From Bradyrhizobium betae (GTDB taxonomy: Bacteria > Pseudomonadota > Alphaproteobacteria > Rhizobiales > Xanthobacteraceae): a DNA stretch of 64,000 nt. Below are positions 17,450-27,600 of the stretch, piece by piece; within the stretch, counting starts at the first letter, position 1; each line of letters begins with the position of its first letter. The notes under the pieces are model-generated. The model was given only the letters and a program-made list of their open reading frames with translations, ran no database searches and was not told the origin of the DNA. The DNA lies in the NCBI RefSeq assembly GCF_008932115.1, contig NZ_CP044543.1:4594501-4658500 (forward strand), read 5' to 3'. Position numbers and translations under genes: made by a program.

Positions 17450-17827
17450 ATGTGCAACCGAAAACTGCCCCAGCTTTCACTGCTCGCAATCGGCCTCTTG
17501 CTGCAACTGACGTGCTTCCACGGGACAGCGGTGGCTCTCGGAAGTGCCAGTTCGCACGACGGCCCCTGGAATCCTCATCACATCGATCAGCTGCCGCCGG
17601 ACGTTCGTAATGCCGTGCTCCGCAGGTGTGGCGGTCGCGCTCAAGCTCTCCACTACTTTGTCACTTATCTCAACCGATCAACGACCGTCAGACTCCATTT
17701 CGAGAACCTTCGATGCGATGGCGATAAGACATTCCGGCGAGGCGAGAGTTGCCTGCACCAGGAGTTTGTTGCGTACGGAAAGCATTATCGTCTTGCGAAA
17801 CACTACTACGCTCCGTGCAATGACTAG
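17450..17827 (+). CDS. Hypothetical secreted 125-aa protein
   Basis: The protein has an N-terminal signal segment (LSLLAIGLLLQLTCFHGTAVA) and a mature part with four cysteines (RRCGG, LRCDG, SCLHQ, APCND) that could pair in the periplasm. The sequence NPHHIDQLPPDVRNAVLRRC is distinctive, and I believe similar short secreted proteins occur in Bradyrhizobium. Function unknown. It lies 71 bp after the porin, same strand. Confidence 0.65.
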   Translation: MCNRKLPQLSLLAIGLLLQLTCFHGTAVALGSASSHDGPWNPHHIDQLPPDVRNAVLRRCGGRAQALHYFVTYLNRSTTVRLHFENLRCDGDKTFRRGESCLHQEFVAYGKHYRLAKHYYAPCND

Positions 17828-17894
17828 CTGAGCACCCTCGCTTTGACCTTTGTATGGCTGTTAGCACTACTTGACCACTTCGAAGGGGGATAAA

Positions 17895-18130
17895 GGCAAG
17901 GTCTTTATCGCCACGCCTTGATGACAATGATCGCCTACGTCCTCCTGCAACATCGGGGCTTCGCATACGCGGAGCAAAAAAAAGAATCAACGGGTCCCCC
18001 TCAACCAAACGTGCTCGCCGTTCGTCACGCCATCGTCGATCTCATCCTGCGGCCGCCCGCTCCGCAGTGTCCGTACTGCCGAAAGCAAATCCTTGAAACA
18101 CAGTGGCGCAAACACATTGCGCCAAAGTAG
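17895..18130 (+). pseudogene. C-terminal fragment of a transposase (IS701-like)
   Basis: The frame reading YRHALMTMIAYVLLQHRGF, followed by PPQPNVLAVRHAIVDLILR and CPYCRKQILETQW, matches the end of a transposase of the kind common in rhizobia; I think IS701-like. Nothing upstream of about 17895 continues it, and an in-frame TAA sits just before. The ATG at 17924 is internal. Confidence 0.6.
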
Positions 18131-18131
18131 T

Positions 18132-18600
18132 GCTAATTCGCCTTCTGTGCGCCAACCCGTCTCGGAGGAAGGCTCCGATTTCCTGATCCAGGAAGTGGAC
18201 ATCGGAGGCGACGCTGCCGGCGGCAGCAGCATGCCCGGTTACGGTCCCGGGACTGATCGTCACCATTTTGACCCGCGGAATGTTCTTGCCCATCGCGATC
18301 GGCTCGAACTCGGGATTGAGCAGATCCTTGGTGCCCGTGAGAATGAGTGTTCTCGCCTTGATCGAGCTGAGCGCCTTTGCGGTATCTCCGACGAAGCCGG
18401 CCGTCGTCCCGACATCGTGGCGCTCATAGGCCCAAGTCTGGTAGATCCAGTCGTTGGCGTCGATGCCTTCATGGCGGCATTTTCCTGCTGCTCCATCCAT
18501 GGAAGCACATCAATGCCGTTCTTGAACTGGCCCTGGTACATGTCAGGGGTTCGGGCAGCGAGCAGGTTGAGGATGTCGCGCCAGAGGCGGAAGGCAAACG
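18132..18600 (-). pseudogene. C-terminal piece of an alpha/beta hydrolase, frameshifted
   Basis: Read on the minus strand, DILNLLAARTPDMYQGQFKN lies in one frame and IYQTWAYERHDVGTTAGFVG, then ARTLILTGTKDLLNP, in another; the shift is near 18470. The order matches the end of homoserine-acetyltransferase-like alpha/beta hydrolases, with the catalytic Asp in TKDLLNP and the catalytic His near TGHAAAAG. The nucleophile half is missing. Confidence 0.6.
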
Positions 18601-18933
18601 CGCAGGCGCCTACAGATCAGAAATGATCGCTCGCGCGCCAGAGTCGGGCGCGTCTTCGGAAGGTATCTTCGTTCCGCTCGCGCTGAGTTCGCGGCGGGCG
18701 GTTCCCACCTGGAGCCGGCAATGGCAAGGTCACTGGTTCTGCTTATTGCTATCTGTTCGTGACTGCGCTGTTGTGGAGGTGCGCCTGTAAAGGGTGACAA
18801 GGGAGACAAAGGCGACCGGTGCTGCGGGGGCGTCTTTGCGGAGATAGCGCGTAATTTCCGGCAACGTCATCGCGTCAGTACCCGTCATTGATGTGTCCAA
18901 TCGATGAGGCTTTGCCGATCTAGGTGGGCTCGC

Positions 18934-18999
18934 ATGTATATTGGCGCCTTGCTTGCCACCTTTGGGTGCCCGACGATCACCCTAATCCTCATTACTTGA
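18934..18999 (+). CDS. 21-aa hydrophobic peptide upstream of mgtA
   Basis: ATG at 18934 follows AGGTGGG (18922-18928). The peptide runs MYIGALLATFGCPTIT and ends LILIT before TGA at 18997-18999, so it is a nearly complete single membrane span. It lies 190 bp before the mgtA start. Short ORFs in mgtA leaders control transcription in enterobacteria, but this one is not Pro-rich like mgtL. It could be a regulatory leader peptide, a small membrane protein, or chance. Confidence 0.35.
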   Translation: MYIGALLATFGCPTITLILIT

Positions 19000-19189
19000 C
19001 TTGCGGAGGTTGTACCTGAAAGGTCGTTTAACTAGGCCTGGCAGGGGCTGACGGTCATCTTGTGCCTGGTAGAGTCTGCTTTCGGATAAACAGCCTCTTG
19101 GGAGCTTCGCGAGCTTTGATCTGCCGCAACGCCTCAAGCCTACTTTCGACGATGGTTGAGCCGCGTGTCAAAAACCGGCGATACCGCAC

Positions 19190-21817
19190 ATGAACTTCTG
19201 GTCGAAAACGCACATGGAAACCGGCCACATTGGCGCTGAGGCGGCCGTGCATGACGGCTGGCTTGCGGCCATCAGCCGGCTTCAGCCTGAGGAGGCCTGC
19301 GCGAAGCTGGGATCCGCTCTGGAAGGCCTGTCTGAGCCCGAGGCCGCCACCCGCGCCAAGAAATTCGGTCCAAATCTAGTCGCGCGCGAACGCAAGGCCA
19401 CGATACCGGAGGAGCTTTGGTCCCGAGCACGCAACCCGTTGAATGCACTGCTGCTGACGTTAGCGACTGTCTCCTATTTTCTGGGAGACGTACGTGCAGC
19501 CGTGGTGATTGCCACTATGGTGGTACTCGCGATTACCACCGCCTTCGTCCAGGAGCACAGGTCGAATGAAGCGGCAGCCCGGCTGCGCGCCATGGTGCAC
19601 ACGACCGCAAGTGTCAGGCGCCTCCCAAGCCGATCGGATGACGTATTCTGCGAAATCCCGATCGATCAGCTGGTTCCCGGCGACGTGGTGAGGCTTTCTG
19701 CCGGAGACATGATACCCGCCGATCTGCGCCTGCTGGAAGCCAAGGACCTCTTCGTCAACCAGTCCGCGCTGACGGGCGAATCCATGCCTTCGGAGAAGCA
19801 CGCGCAGCCGACTTCTGCCGACTGTCAGGACGCCTTCGACCTGCCGAACATCTGCTTCATGGGCGCGAACGTCGTTTCCGGCTACGCCACTGGCGTGATT
19901 GTGCAGACCGGCTCGAAGACCTTCTTCGGCCAGCTCGCCCACGAAATCGCAGGCCAGCGCGTGCCGACAGCCTTTGACCTCGGTATCAACAAGTTCACGT
20001 GGCTGATGATCCGCTTTATCCTCGTCATGGTGCCGGCCGTCTTCCTGATCAATGGCCTGACCAAGCACGATTGGCTGGAAGCTTTGCTGTTTGCCGTCGC
20101 GGTCGCGGTCGGTCTCACGCCAGAAATGCTGCCGATGATCGTGACGGTCAATCTCGCCAAGGGTGCGATCGCGATGTCGCATAAGAAAGTGATCGTCAAA
20201 CGCCTCAACGCCATCCAGAATTTCGGCGCGATGGACGTATTGTGTACGGACAAGACCGGCACCCTGACGCAGGACCGGATCATCTTGAAGCGGCACATCG
20301 ACATTCAGGGGCACGATTCGGACGAGGTGCTGGAATACGCCTTTCTCAACAGTCATTTCCAGTCGGGACTGCGGAACCTGTTGGACAAGGCTGTGCTGTC
20401 GCATGCCGAACTCGATCAAGTGGTACATGGCGGCGGCTATTCGAAGGTCGACGAAATTCCCTTCGATTTCACGCGTCGTCGCCTGTCGGTGGTCGTCGCG
20501 CGCGCAGATGGCACGCATGTCCTGATCTGCAAGGGTGCGGTCGAGGAGATCTTCGCCGTCTGTTCGAATTATTGCCTCGATGGCAGGGTCGGACAGCTCG
20601 ACGACAGCCGTTTCGAGGCAGCCAGGGAGCAGACCAACGAACTGAATTCCGATGGCTTTCGCGTCGTTGCGGTGGCGTACAAAGAGATGAATTCGTCACG
20701 GACCACCTATTCGGTCCAGGATGAGGCCGACCTGACGTTGCTTGGCTACATCGCCTTCCTCGACCCCCCGAAAGAGAGCGCGCGCGAGGCGATCGCGGCG
20801 TTGGCGCGCAAAGGCGTTCAGGTAAAGGTCCTCACCGGAGACAACGAAGTCATCACACGCAAGATCTGCCATGAGGTTCAGCTGGACCCAGGCGACATCC
20901 TGCTCGGGGCGAGAATCGCCCAGATGAGCGACCTAGAGCTGGCAGAGGCGGCTGATCAAACCACGGTTTTCGCAAAGCTGAACCCTGCGCAGAAGGAACG
21001 GGTTGTACGGGCCCTTCACACCAAGGGGCATGTGGTGGGATTTCTTGGCGACGGCATCAACGACAGCCCGGCTTTGAAAGCAGCCGATGTCGGGATCTCG
21101 GTGGATACGGCGGTCGATATCGCCAAGGAGTCCGCTGACATCATCCTGCTCGAAAAGAGCCTGCTCGTCCTGCAGGAGGGCGTCACCGAAGGCCGCAAGA
21201 TTTTTGCGAACATCACCAAATACATCAAAATGGGCGCCAGCTCGAATTTCGGAAACATGTTCAGCGTGCTTGGAGCAAGCATATTTCTGCCTTTCCTGCC
21301 GATGGCGCCGATACAGGTGCTGACCAACAATCTTCTCTACGATTTTTCGCAGACGACAATTCCGACGGATAATGTTGACGAGGACTACCTGACATCGCCG
21401 CGGAAATGGGATATCGGCAACATCTTCAAATTCATGGTGTTCATCGGGCCGATCAGCTCGATATTCGACTACGCGACCTACGGCATGATGCTCTATGTCT
21501 TCCACGCCTGGGACAATCCGCCGTTGTTCCAGACCGGATGGTTCGTCGAATCCCTGCTGACCCAGACCCTGATCATTCACATCATCAGGACTGCAAAAAT
21601 TCCGTTCATCGAGAGTCACGCAAGCCCGGCGCTGATTGCGACGACGGTGATCATTTGCGCGATAGGAATGTCGTTGCCCTTCACCTGGGCCGGTTCGGCG
21701 TTGGGTTTCGTGCCGCTTCCTTGGCTCTACTGGCCACTGGTTGCTGCCATGATGGTGACTTACGCAACGCTCACGCACCTTGTGAAGGTCTGGTTCGTTC
21801 GCAGGTGGGGACTTTGA
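19190..21817 (+). CDS. mgtA: Magnesium-importing P-type ATPase MgtA
   Basis: An 875-aa P3B-type ATPase. It shows the TGES actuator motif (ALTGESMPSEKHA), AVAVGLTPEMLPMIV in membrane segment 4, the phosphorylation site DKTGTLTQD near residue 354, the nucleotide-site KGAVEEI, and the hinge GDGINDSPALKAADVGISVD. The C-terminal half has six membrane segments including NNLLYDFSQTTIPTDNVDE, typical of MgtA/MgtB. It imports Mg2+ across the inner membrane at the cost of ATP. A 190-bp gap after the small ORF at 18934 may be a regulatory leader. An alternative start is ATG 19214. A small membrane gene follows at 21858. Confidence 0.93.
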   Translation: MNFWSKTHMETGHIGAEAAVHDGWLAAISRLQPEEACAKLGSALEGLSEPEAATRAKKFGPNLVARERKATIPEELWSRARNPLNALLLTLATVSYFLGDVRAAVVIATMVVLAITTAFVQEHRSNEAAARLRAMVHTTASVRRLPSRSDDVFCEIPIDQLVPGDVVRLSAGDMIPADLRLLEAKDLFVNQSALTGESMPSEKHAQPTSADCQDAFDLPNICFMGANVVSGYATGVIVQTGSKTFFGQLAHEIAGQRVPTAFDLGINKFTWLMIRFILVMVPAVFLINGLTKHDWLEALLFAVAVAVGLTPEMLPMIVTVNLAKGAIAMSHKKVIVKRLNAIQNFGAMDVLCTDKTGTLTQDRIILKRHIDIQGHDSDEVLEYAFLNSHFQSGLRNLLDKAVLSHAELDQVVHGGGYSKVDEIPFDFTRRRLSVVVARADGTHVLICKGAVEEIFAVCSNYCLDGRVGQLDDSRFEAAREQTNELNSDGFRVVAVAYKEMNSSRTTYSVQDEADLTLLGYIAFLDPPKESAREAIAALARKGVQVKVLTGDNEVITRKICHEVQLDPGDILLGARIAQMSDLELAEAADQTTVFAKLNPAQKERVVRALHTKGHVVGFLGDGINDSPALKAADVGISVDTAVDIAKESADIILLEKSLLVLQEGVTEGRKIFANITKYIKMGASSNFGNMFSVLGASIFLPFLPMAPIQVLTNNLLYDFSQTTIPTDNVDEDYLTSPRKWDIGNIFKFMVFIGPISSIFDYATYGMMLYVFHAWDNPPLFQTGWFVESLLTQTLIIHIIRTAKIPFIESHASPALIATTVIICAIGMSLPFTWAGSALGFVPLPWLYWPLVAAMMVTYATLTHLVKVWFVRRWGL

Positions 21818-21857
21818 CAAGGCCTGTTCGTAGGGAATTCTAGCGCTCCGAGGGGCT

Positions 21858-22124
21858 ATGCTTGCCAAAGGCCATCAGTCCGCCGCTACATTGGCTCGGT
21901 TGGCCTTCCGATTGACAATCGTGCTGATCCTTTCTGTGCTTTGGTCCGGGGACACGTCAGTACAAGCGGTGGGCGCCCTCTGCCTCTTGTTTGCTGCAGT
22001 AGTATTGTGGACGGCGTACACGAAGCGTGAAAGGCTACTCGGCCCCGGCCTCAATCGCTGGCACGAAGGTGCGTTTCTCGCGGTCGTAGGCTTGGCGTTC
22101 TTCTCATGGTTTGGACCGCGATAG
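21858..22124 (+). CDS. Small membrane protein after mgtA
   Basis: An 88-aa protein with three likely membrane segments (LAFRLTIVLILSVLW, AVGALCLLFAAVVLW and GAFLAVVGLAFFSWF) and a basic loop between them. It begins 40 bp after the mgtA stop, same strand, so it may be co-transcribed. No family recognised. Confidence 0.55.
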   Translation: MLAKGHQSAATLARLAFRLTIVLILSVLWSGDTSVQAVGALCLLFAAVVLWTAYTKRERLLGPGLNRWHEGAFLAVVGLAFFSWFGPR

Positions 22125-22261
22125 CTCTGCCGAGCGACCAGATTGTGCGAAAGTTGCTGGCCGTTGGCGTCCAACCCGATATGAGTTCGGAGTTTTGTTC
22201 TTGATGGCGCGTGGCCTGATCCCCGCCATTTCCTCTAAAAACGGGTAGATTCTATCACCTC

Positions 22262-22548
22262 GGAACGGCTCGGCCAGATAGTCGTGGGCGCCGCTGCGCA
22301 GGGCCGTTGACGCGCTCCTGCAAACTGCCCCGCGCGGTCAGCGCCGGTAGCGGCTCCATCTGACGGCGCAATTCGCGCAGCACCGACAGTCGTCGCCGTG
22401 GGCCGGCCGAATTCAAGATCATCGCGGCACGGCTGATATTAAGCACCGCCTCGCGCCGACGATCTCGCTCTCATAGCCCGCCGCCGGCCAGTACGCTGGC
22501 AACGAGCTGCGACAGCTCGGCATTGTCCTCGACGATCAGAAGGCGCAT
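22262..22548 (-). pseudogene. Response-regulator receiver remnant
   Basis: The minus strand starts MRLLIVEDNAELSQLVASVL, a textbook receiver-domain N-terminus with the acidic pair ED. It meets a stop after GGGL, changes frame (ISRAAMILNS), lacks the phosphorylated Asp region, and changes frame again into LRSGAHDYLAEPF, the receiver alpha4/beta5 region with KPF replaced by EPF. At least two frameshifts make it non-functional. It may once have belonged to a two-component system controlling the efflux operon downstream. Confidence 0.65.
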
Positions 22549-22860
22549 TTCTGGAGAATTCCGACAAATCCAGTTGGGCAGGCACTGTTACCCGTATTGC
22601 CACTCCCATTCGATGCGAATGGGAGCGCCGATTTGCCGAGGCACCGTAAGGCCGGCGTCAGATGATCTTGTTAACATAATCTGGATCGCCGCCGATACCA
22701 TCAGCGGAGTTGCCGGCGCACAAGCACCTGCCCCGACCGGCCTTCACAGATCCGGAGTTGAACCACGTCGCTTCGATCCAGTCCCACGAACCGTAGGGCC
22801 GCACGCTGGATTGCCTTCGTTGCGGCTTTCATCGCTGGTATACTCGCACTAGATCTCGCC

Positions 22861-23016
22861 ATGTCCCTCGGACTGTTCGCCTGGAATGGCGGTTCCTATG
22901 CCGCCCCGGACCTTGGGACCCAATCCCGGCAGGCCGCCGTTGCAGCTGTGGCCGCGATCGTTTCGGTCATCGCCCAGATCATCGAAAGGGCCTCGCACTC
23001 GAAAGAGGATCGTTAG
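22861..23016 (+). CDS. Possible small membrane protein, N-terminus uncertain
   Basis: The frame is open from 22762 and reads RRAARWIAFVAAFIAGILAL, then the ATG at 22861 (MSLGLFAWNGG) and a second hydrophobic stretch (AAVAAVAAIVSVIAQIIE) ending HSKEDR. The upstream membrane span lacks a start codon, so the gene may be truncated at its 5' end. It could also be coincidence; kept because the whole stretch looks like a two-span membrane protein. Confidence 0.35.
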   Translation: MSLGLFAWNGGSYAAPDLGTQSRQAAVAAVAAIVSVIAQIIERASHSKEDR

Positions 23017-23297
23017 CGCCGCGCGATCGACGACATCAAAGACGCACGACTTCAGCGCGGGTTCGTCTAGGGCTTCTCTTGCTGCGATTAACCCTGTGGG
23101 GGCGAAATCCGAAGTGCAGGTGCGCGTAGATCAATTCGAATTGATTACGGCGCAGGCAAAGCCGCTATGCAATCCACCGGCTTTTTGATCAATCGAACGC
23201 CGGCGCGCATCCGGCGCTATCATTTGTGTATTTATATCGACCGGTCACCTCATCGAAAAACAGATAAATAGGCCGCTAGTACTGACCCGTTGCAATA

Positions 23298-23329
23298 CTG
23301 GCGTCACAACGCAGTAAGGTTGACGTCAG
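23298..23329. promoter_or_regulatory. Inverted repeat upstream of the RND operon
   Basis: CTGGCGTCA (23298-23306) and TGACGTCAG (23321-23329) form a near-perfect dyad with a 14-bp spacer, ending 115 bp before the adaptor start. The stretch 23017-23444 holds no gene. The repeat is a plausible operator for the efflux operon, regulator unknown. Confidence 0.35.
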
Positions 23330-23444
23330 TTGGGCTTGTTAACAAGATTTCGTCCGTCCCAATCGCCTCACGCAGCGCAGCCTGCGCAGTGATCCGACAG
23401 ATCCGGACGACGCACATCTGAAGCGGGTAGAACGGGGCTCTGTG

Positions 23445-24650
23445 ATGGCATTTCGCATCAAGCATGCCGGATTGACGGCCGGCATTGCTGCCGTGGCCGT
23501 CATCGCCGGCGGCGCTTGGCTCCTGACGCACACCGGCGGGTTGCGCTCCGCCAAGGCAGCGGCACCAGCGGCGGCCCCGAGCGACGTCGATGTCGCGCAG
23601 CAGACCGTCGATATCAGCGAGAAGCAGGCCGGCGGGTTGAAGATTCAGGCAGCGGAGGAACGCAGTTTCCGCGTCGTCAAGAACGCGGTCGGCTCGATCG
23701 ACTTCAACCAGAACATGCTGGTTCAGGCGTTCACGACCAACGCGGGGAGAATCGTCGACGCGACCTTGAACGTCGGTGACTCCGTGACGAAGGGACAGAC
23801 CCTGTTCACGATCGACAGTCCCGACCTTCTCCAGTCCGAATCCTCCCTGTTGGCGGCGGCCGGCGTGCTTGAGCTGCAAACTCGCACGCTCAATCGCGTG
23901 AAGCAGCTCTTGAAGACGGGCGGCGGCGCGCAAAAGGACGTCGATCAGGCGACCTCCGATCAGCAGACCGCGGAAGGCAACTACAAGGCGGCCCGCGATG
24001 CCGTGCGTATTTTCGGCAAGACCGAGGAAGAGGTCGACCGCATCCTCGCCGATCGCAAGGTCGATTCGATCCTGCGCGTGCCTAGCCCCATCTCGGGCCA
24101 GATCGTGGCCCGCAGCGCAGCTCCCGGCCTCTATGTCCAGCCGGCGAACGCACCGGCACCTTACACGCTCGCCGATCTCTCCACCATGTGGATGATCGCC
24201 AACGTCATCGAAACCGACGCTCCCGCCTACCGGCTCGGCCAGCCGGTGGCCGTCACGGTGCCGGCCTATCCGGACGAGGTGTTTCGCGGCACTGTGACGA
24301 CGCTCGGGGTCAACATCGACCCCGGCACGCACCGCCAGCTCGTTCGTTCTGTGATCGAAGATCCAAGTCACAAGCTTCGCGCCGGCATGCTGGCCACCTT
24401 CTCCATCGAGATCGACGGGCCGAAAGCGGCAGTTGCGGTCCCCTCCGACGCGGTCGTCCGCGAAGGTGACGGTTCCATGACAGTCTGGGTCACCACCGAC
24501 CGGCACCGCTTTCAGAGGCGTGCGGTGAAGGTGGGGCTGGAGCAGAATGGCTGGCGCCAGATCCTCGAAGGCCTGAACGCCGGAGACTTGGTCGCCTCGT
24601 CAGGCGCGATCTTCCTCAGCAATAAGTTCGCCATCGCGGCCACAGGCTGA
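23445..24650 (+). CDS. RND efflux periplasmic adaptor (HlyD/CzcB-like)
   Basis: A 401-aa protein. The ATG at 23445 follows an in-frame GTG; the N-terminal membrane anchor is GLTAGIAAVAVIAGGAWLL. It shows a split lipoyl-like domain (NAGRIVDATLNVGDSVTKGQ and later PISGQIVARSAAPGLYVQ) around a helical hairpin (~130-190), then a beta-barrel region (GQPVAVTVPAYPDEVFRGTV). This is the membrane-fusion subunit that links the inner pump with the outer-membrane channel. It is the first gene of a three-gene operon; the pump starts 48 bp downstream. Resemblance to CzcB/CusB-type adaptors fits the HME-type pump next to it. Confidence 0.88.
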   Translation: MAFRIKHAGLTAGIAAVAVIAGGAWLLTHTGGLRSAKAAAPAAAPSDVDVAQQTVDISEKQAGGLKIQAAEERSFRVVKNAVGSIDFNQNMLVQAFTTNAGRIVDATLNVGDSVTKGQTLFTIDSPDLLQSESSLLAAAGVLELQTRTLNRVKQLLKTGGGAQKDVDQATSDQQTAEGNYKAARDAVRIFGKTEEEVDRILADRKVDSILRVPSPISGQIVARSAAPGLYVQPANAPAPYTLADLSTMWMIANVIETDAPAYRLGQPVAVTVPAYPDEVFRGTVTTLGVNIDPGTHRQLVRSVIEDPSHKLRAGMLATFSIEIDGPKAAVAVPSDAVVREGDGSMTVWVTTDRHRFQRRAVKVGLEQNGWRQILEGLNAGDLVASSGAIFLSNKFAIAATG

Positions 24651-24698
24651 TCCTGTCGTAAATTCCCCTCAACTGCCGCTCAGTGCAAGTGTGCGATC

Positions 24699-27600
24699 TT
24701 GATCAAGAGTCTTCTCCAGTTTGGTCTGACCCGTAGTGCGATCGTCGTGCTCGGCCTCATCGTGTTCTGCGCCGCAGGCCTTGCCGCCTTCAGCAAGCTG
24801 AATATCGAAGCCTACCCCAATCCGGCGCCTGTCATCCTGGAGATCACCGCGCAGGCCCCGGGACTCTCCGCCGAGGAGATGGAGAAATACTACACGATCC
24901 CGATGGAGGTCGGCCTCTATCCGACACCTGGCGTCGTCAACATCCGCTCGACCTCGTTCTATGGTCTGTCCTTCGTCCGCGTCACCTTCCGCTACGGCGT
25001 CGATTACTATTTCGCGCTGACGCAGGCCGCCAACAGCATCCAGCAGAACATCCAGCTGCCCGGCAATCTTGTGCCGACCATCCAGCAATCGAGCCTGGTC
25101 GGCGAAATCTACCGCTACCGGCTGGTCGGGCCGCCGAATTTCGGCCTGACGAACCTGCGCACCTTGCAGGATTACGTCGTCACGCGGCGGCTGATGACCA
25201 TTCCCGGCGTGGTGCAAATCAATGCCTGGGGCGGCACCACCAAGCAGTTCAACGTCGATGCCGACCTGTCGAAGCTCGAATCCTACAACATCACGGTACC
25301 CCAGCTTGTCTCCGCGCTCGGCAACTCCAACGCCAATGTCGGCGGCCGCGAGATCGCGATCGGGCAGCAGTCGGTCAACATTCGCGGCATCGGCCTGATC
25401 GATTCCGGCGGCGCCGACGACGTCACCAAGGGCTACCGGGTGCAGGACATCGAGAACATCGTCCTGACCCAGCAGAATGGGCTGCCGATCCAGATCAAGA
25501 ACGTCGCCAGGGTGACGATCGGCTACGTCCCGCGACTAGGCATCGCCGGCAAGGACAAGGATGACGACATCGCCGCCGCCATTGTCGTGATGGGACGGAC
25601 CCAGCATACCAACGACATCATTCCGAAGGTCGAGGAAGAGGTCGCCAAGATCAACAGCGACGGAACCCTGCCGCCGGGCGTCAGGATCGTCCCCTATTAC
25701 GACCGCAGCGCCCTGGTCGGCGTCACCACGCATACGGTGCTGCATAACCTCGTCTTCGGCTGCCTGCTGGTGTTCGTGATCCAGTGGGTGTTCCTGGGCA
25801 ATCTGCGCAGCGCGCTGATCGTTGCCGCCAACATCCCGTTCGCGCTGTTCTTCGCCATCATCATCCTGGTGCTTCAAGGCGAGGATGCGAACCTGCTGTC
25901 GCTCGGTGCGGTGGATTTCGGCATCATCGTCGATTCCGCCGTCATCATCATGGAGAACATTTTCCGCAATTTCCAGTCAAGCCCCGAGGCCCGTGCCCGC
26001 GTGCTGCAGAACCTGTCCGAAGGCTACTACGGAACGGATCCGACCGCGCCGACCCACGGCCAGCCGTCGGCCGCGCGCTGGACCGAGCGGCTCAGGATGA
26101 TCTTCGTCAGCGCGTTGCAGGTCGACAAGGCCGTGTTCTTCACCGCCGCGATCACGGTGACCGCCTTCGTGCCGCTGTTCACGATGCAGGGCGTCGAAGG
26201 CCAGATCTTCGGCCCGATGGCGCGCACCTATGGTTATGCGCTCGCCGGCGCGCTTCTGGCGACCTTCACCATTACTCCGGTGCTCGCTTCGCTGCTGCTG
26301 CCCGAGCACATCGAGGAGACCGAGACCGTGATCGTGCGGGCCTTGCGTAGGGCCTACACGCCGGTCCTGCACTGGGCGCTCGGTCGTGTCAGGCTCGCGG
26401 TGACCGCGGGTGTCGTCTTCCTCGCCCTCTCCGGGCTTGCGGCAAGCCGGCTCGGCAGCGAGTTCCTGCCCGCGCTCGAGGAAGGCAATTTCTGGATCCG
26501 CGCAGCGATGCCGCCGACGATCTCGCTCGACGCCGGCACGGAGGCGACCCGGAAGATGCGCGAAATCCTGCTGCGTCATCCTGAAATCGTCACCGTGGTC
26601 TCGCAGCACGGCCGGCCCGACAACGGCAGCGACGCCTCGCCCTTCTCCAACGTCGAACTGTTCGCGCCGATCAAGGCATTCGACGAATGGCCGCCCGGCC
26701 TGACCAAGGAGAAGCTGACCGAGGAGTTGCAGAAGGAGTTCGACGACGAGCTGCCCGGGATCACCGTCAACTTCTCCCAGTACATCCAGGACAACGTTGA
26801 GGAGGCGCTGTCAGGCGTGAAGGGCGCCAACTCGGTCAAGGTCATCGGCCCCAATCTCGACGTGCTGGAGCAGACCGCGACGAAGGTGATGGAAGTGATG
26901 CGCAACGTCAACGGCGTTGCCGATCTCGGCATCTTCCATCTTGTCGGCCAGCCCAATCTCAACATCAAGGTCAACAGGGAGAAGGCCGCCCGTTACGGGT
27001 TGAACACCGGCGATGTCACCACGGTGGTTCAGGCCGCGCTCGGCGGCTCGGTTGCCACCAACGTGCTGGAGGGCGATCGCACCTTCGGCGTTGCCGTACG
27101 CCTCGATCCCAGATTCCGTCAGAACATCGACGAGATCAAAAGCCTGAAAGTCGCCTATGCGACACCGTCGGGCACCAACGCCTACATTCCCCTAAGCGAG
27201 CTTGCCAACATCTCGCTCGATACCGGCGCGCTCTTCATCTATCGCGAGAGGAGCCAGCGCTACATCCCGATCAAGTTCAGCGTGCGCGGTCGCGATCTCG
27301 GCTCCACAGTTGCGGAGGCGCAGCAGCGCGTCGCGGATGCCGTGCAGCTTCCGACCGGCTACCGCATCATCTGGTCCGGCGAGTTCGACAATCTCGAGGC
27401 GGCAAAGGCGCGCCTCATGATCGTGGTGCCGATAACGCTGCTGCTGATCTTCGTGCTACTCTACAGCCTGTTCAACTCGGTGCGCGACAGCTTGCTGGCG
27501 CTTGCCGGCATTCCCTTCGCCGTCGGCGGCGGCCTGATTGCTCTTTTTCTGGCTGGCCTCGATTTCAGCATCTCGGCCGCGATCGGCTTCATCTCGCTGT

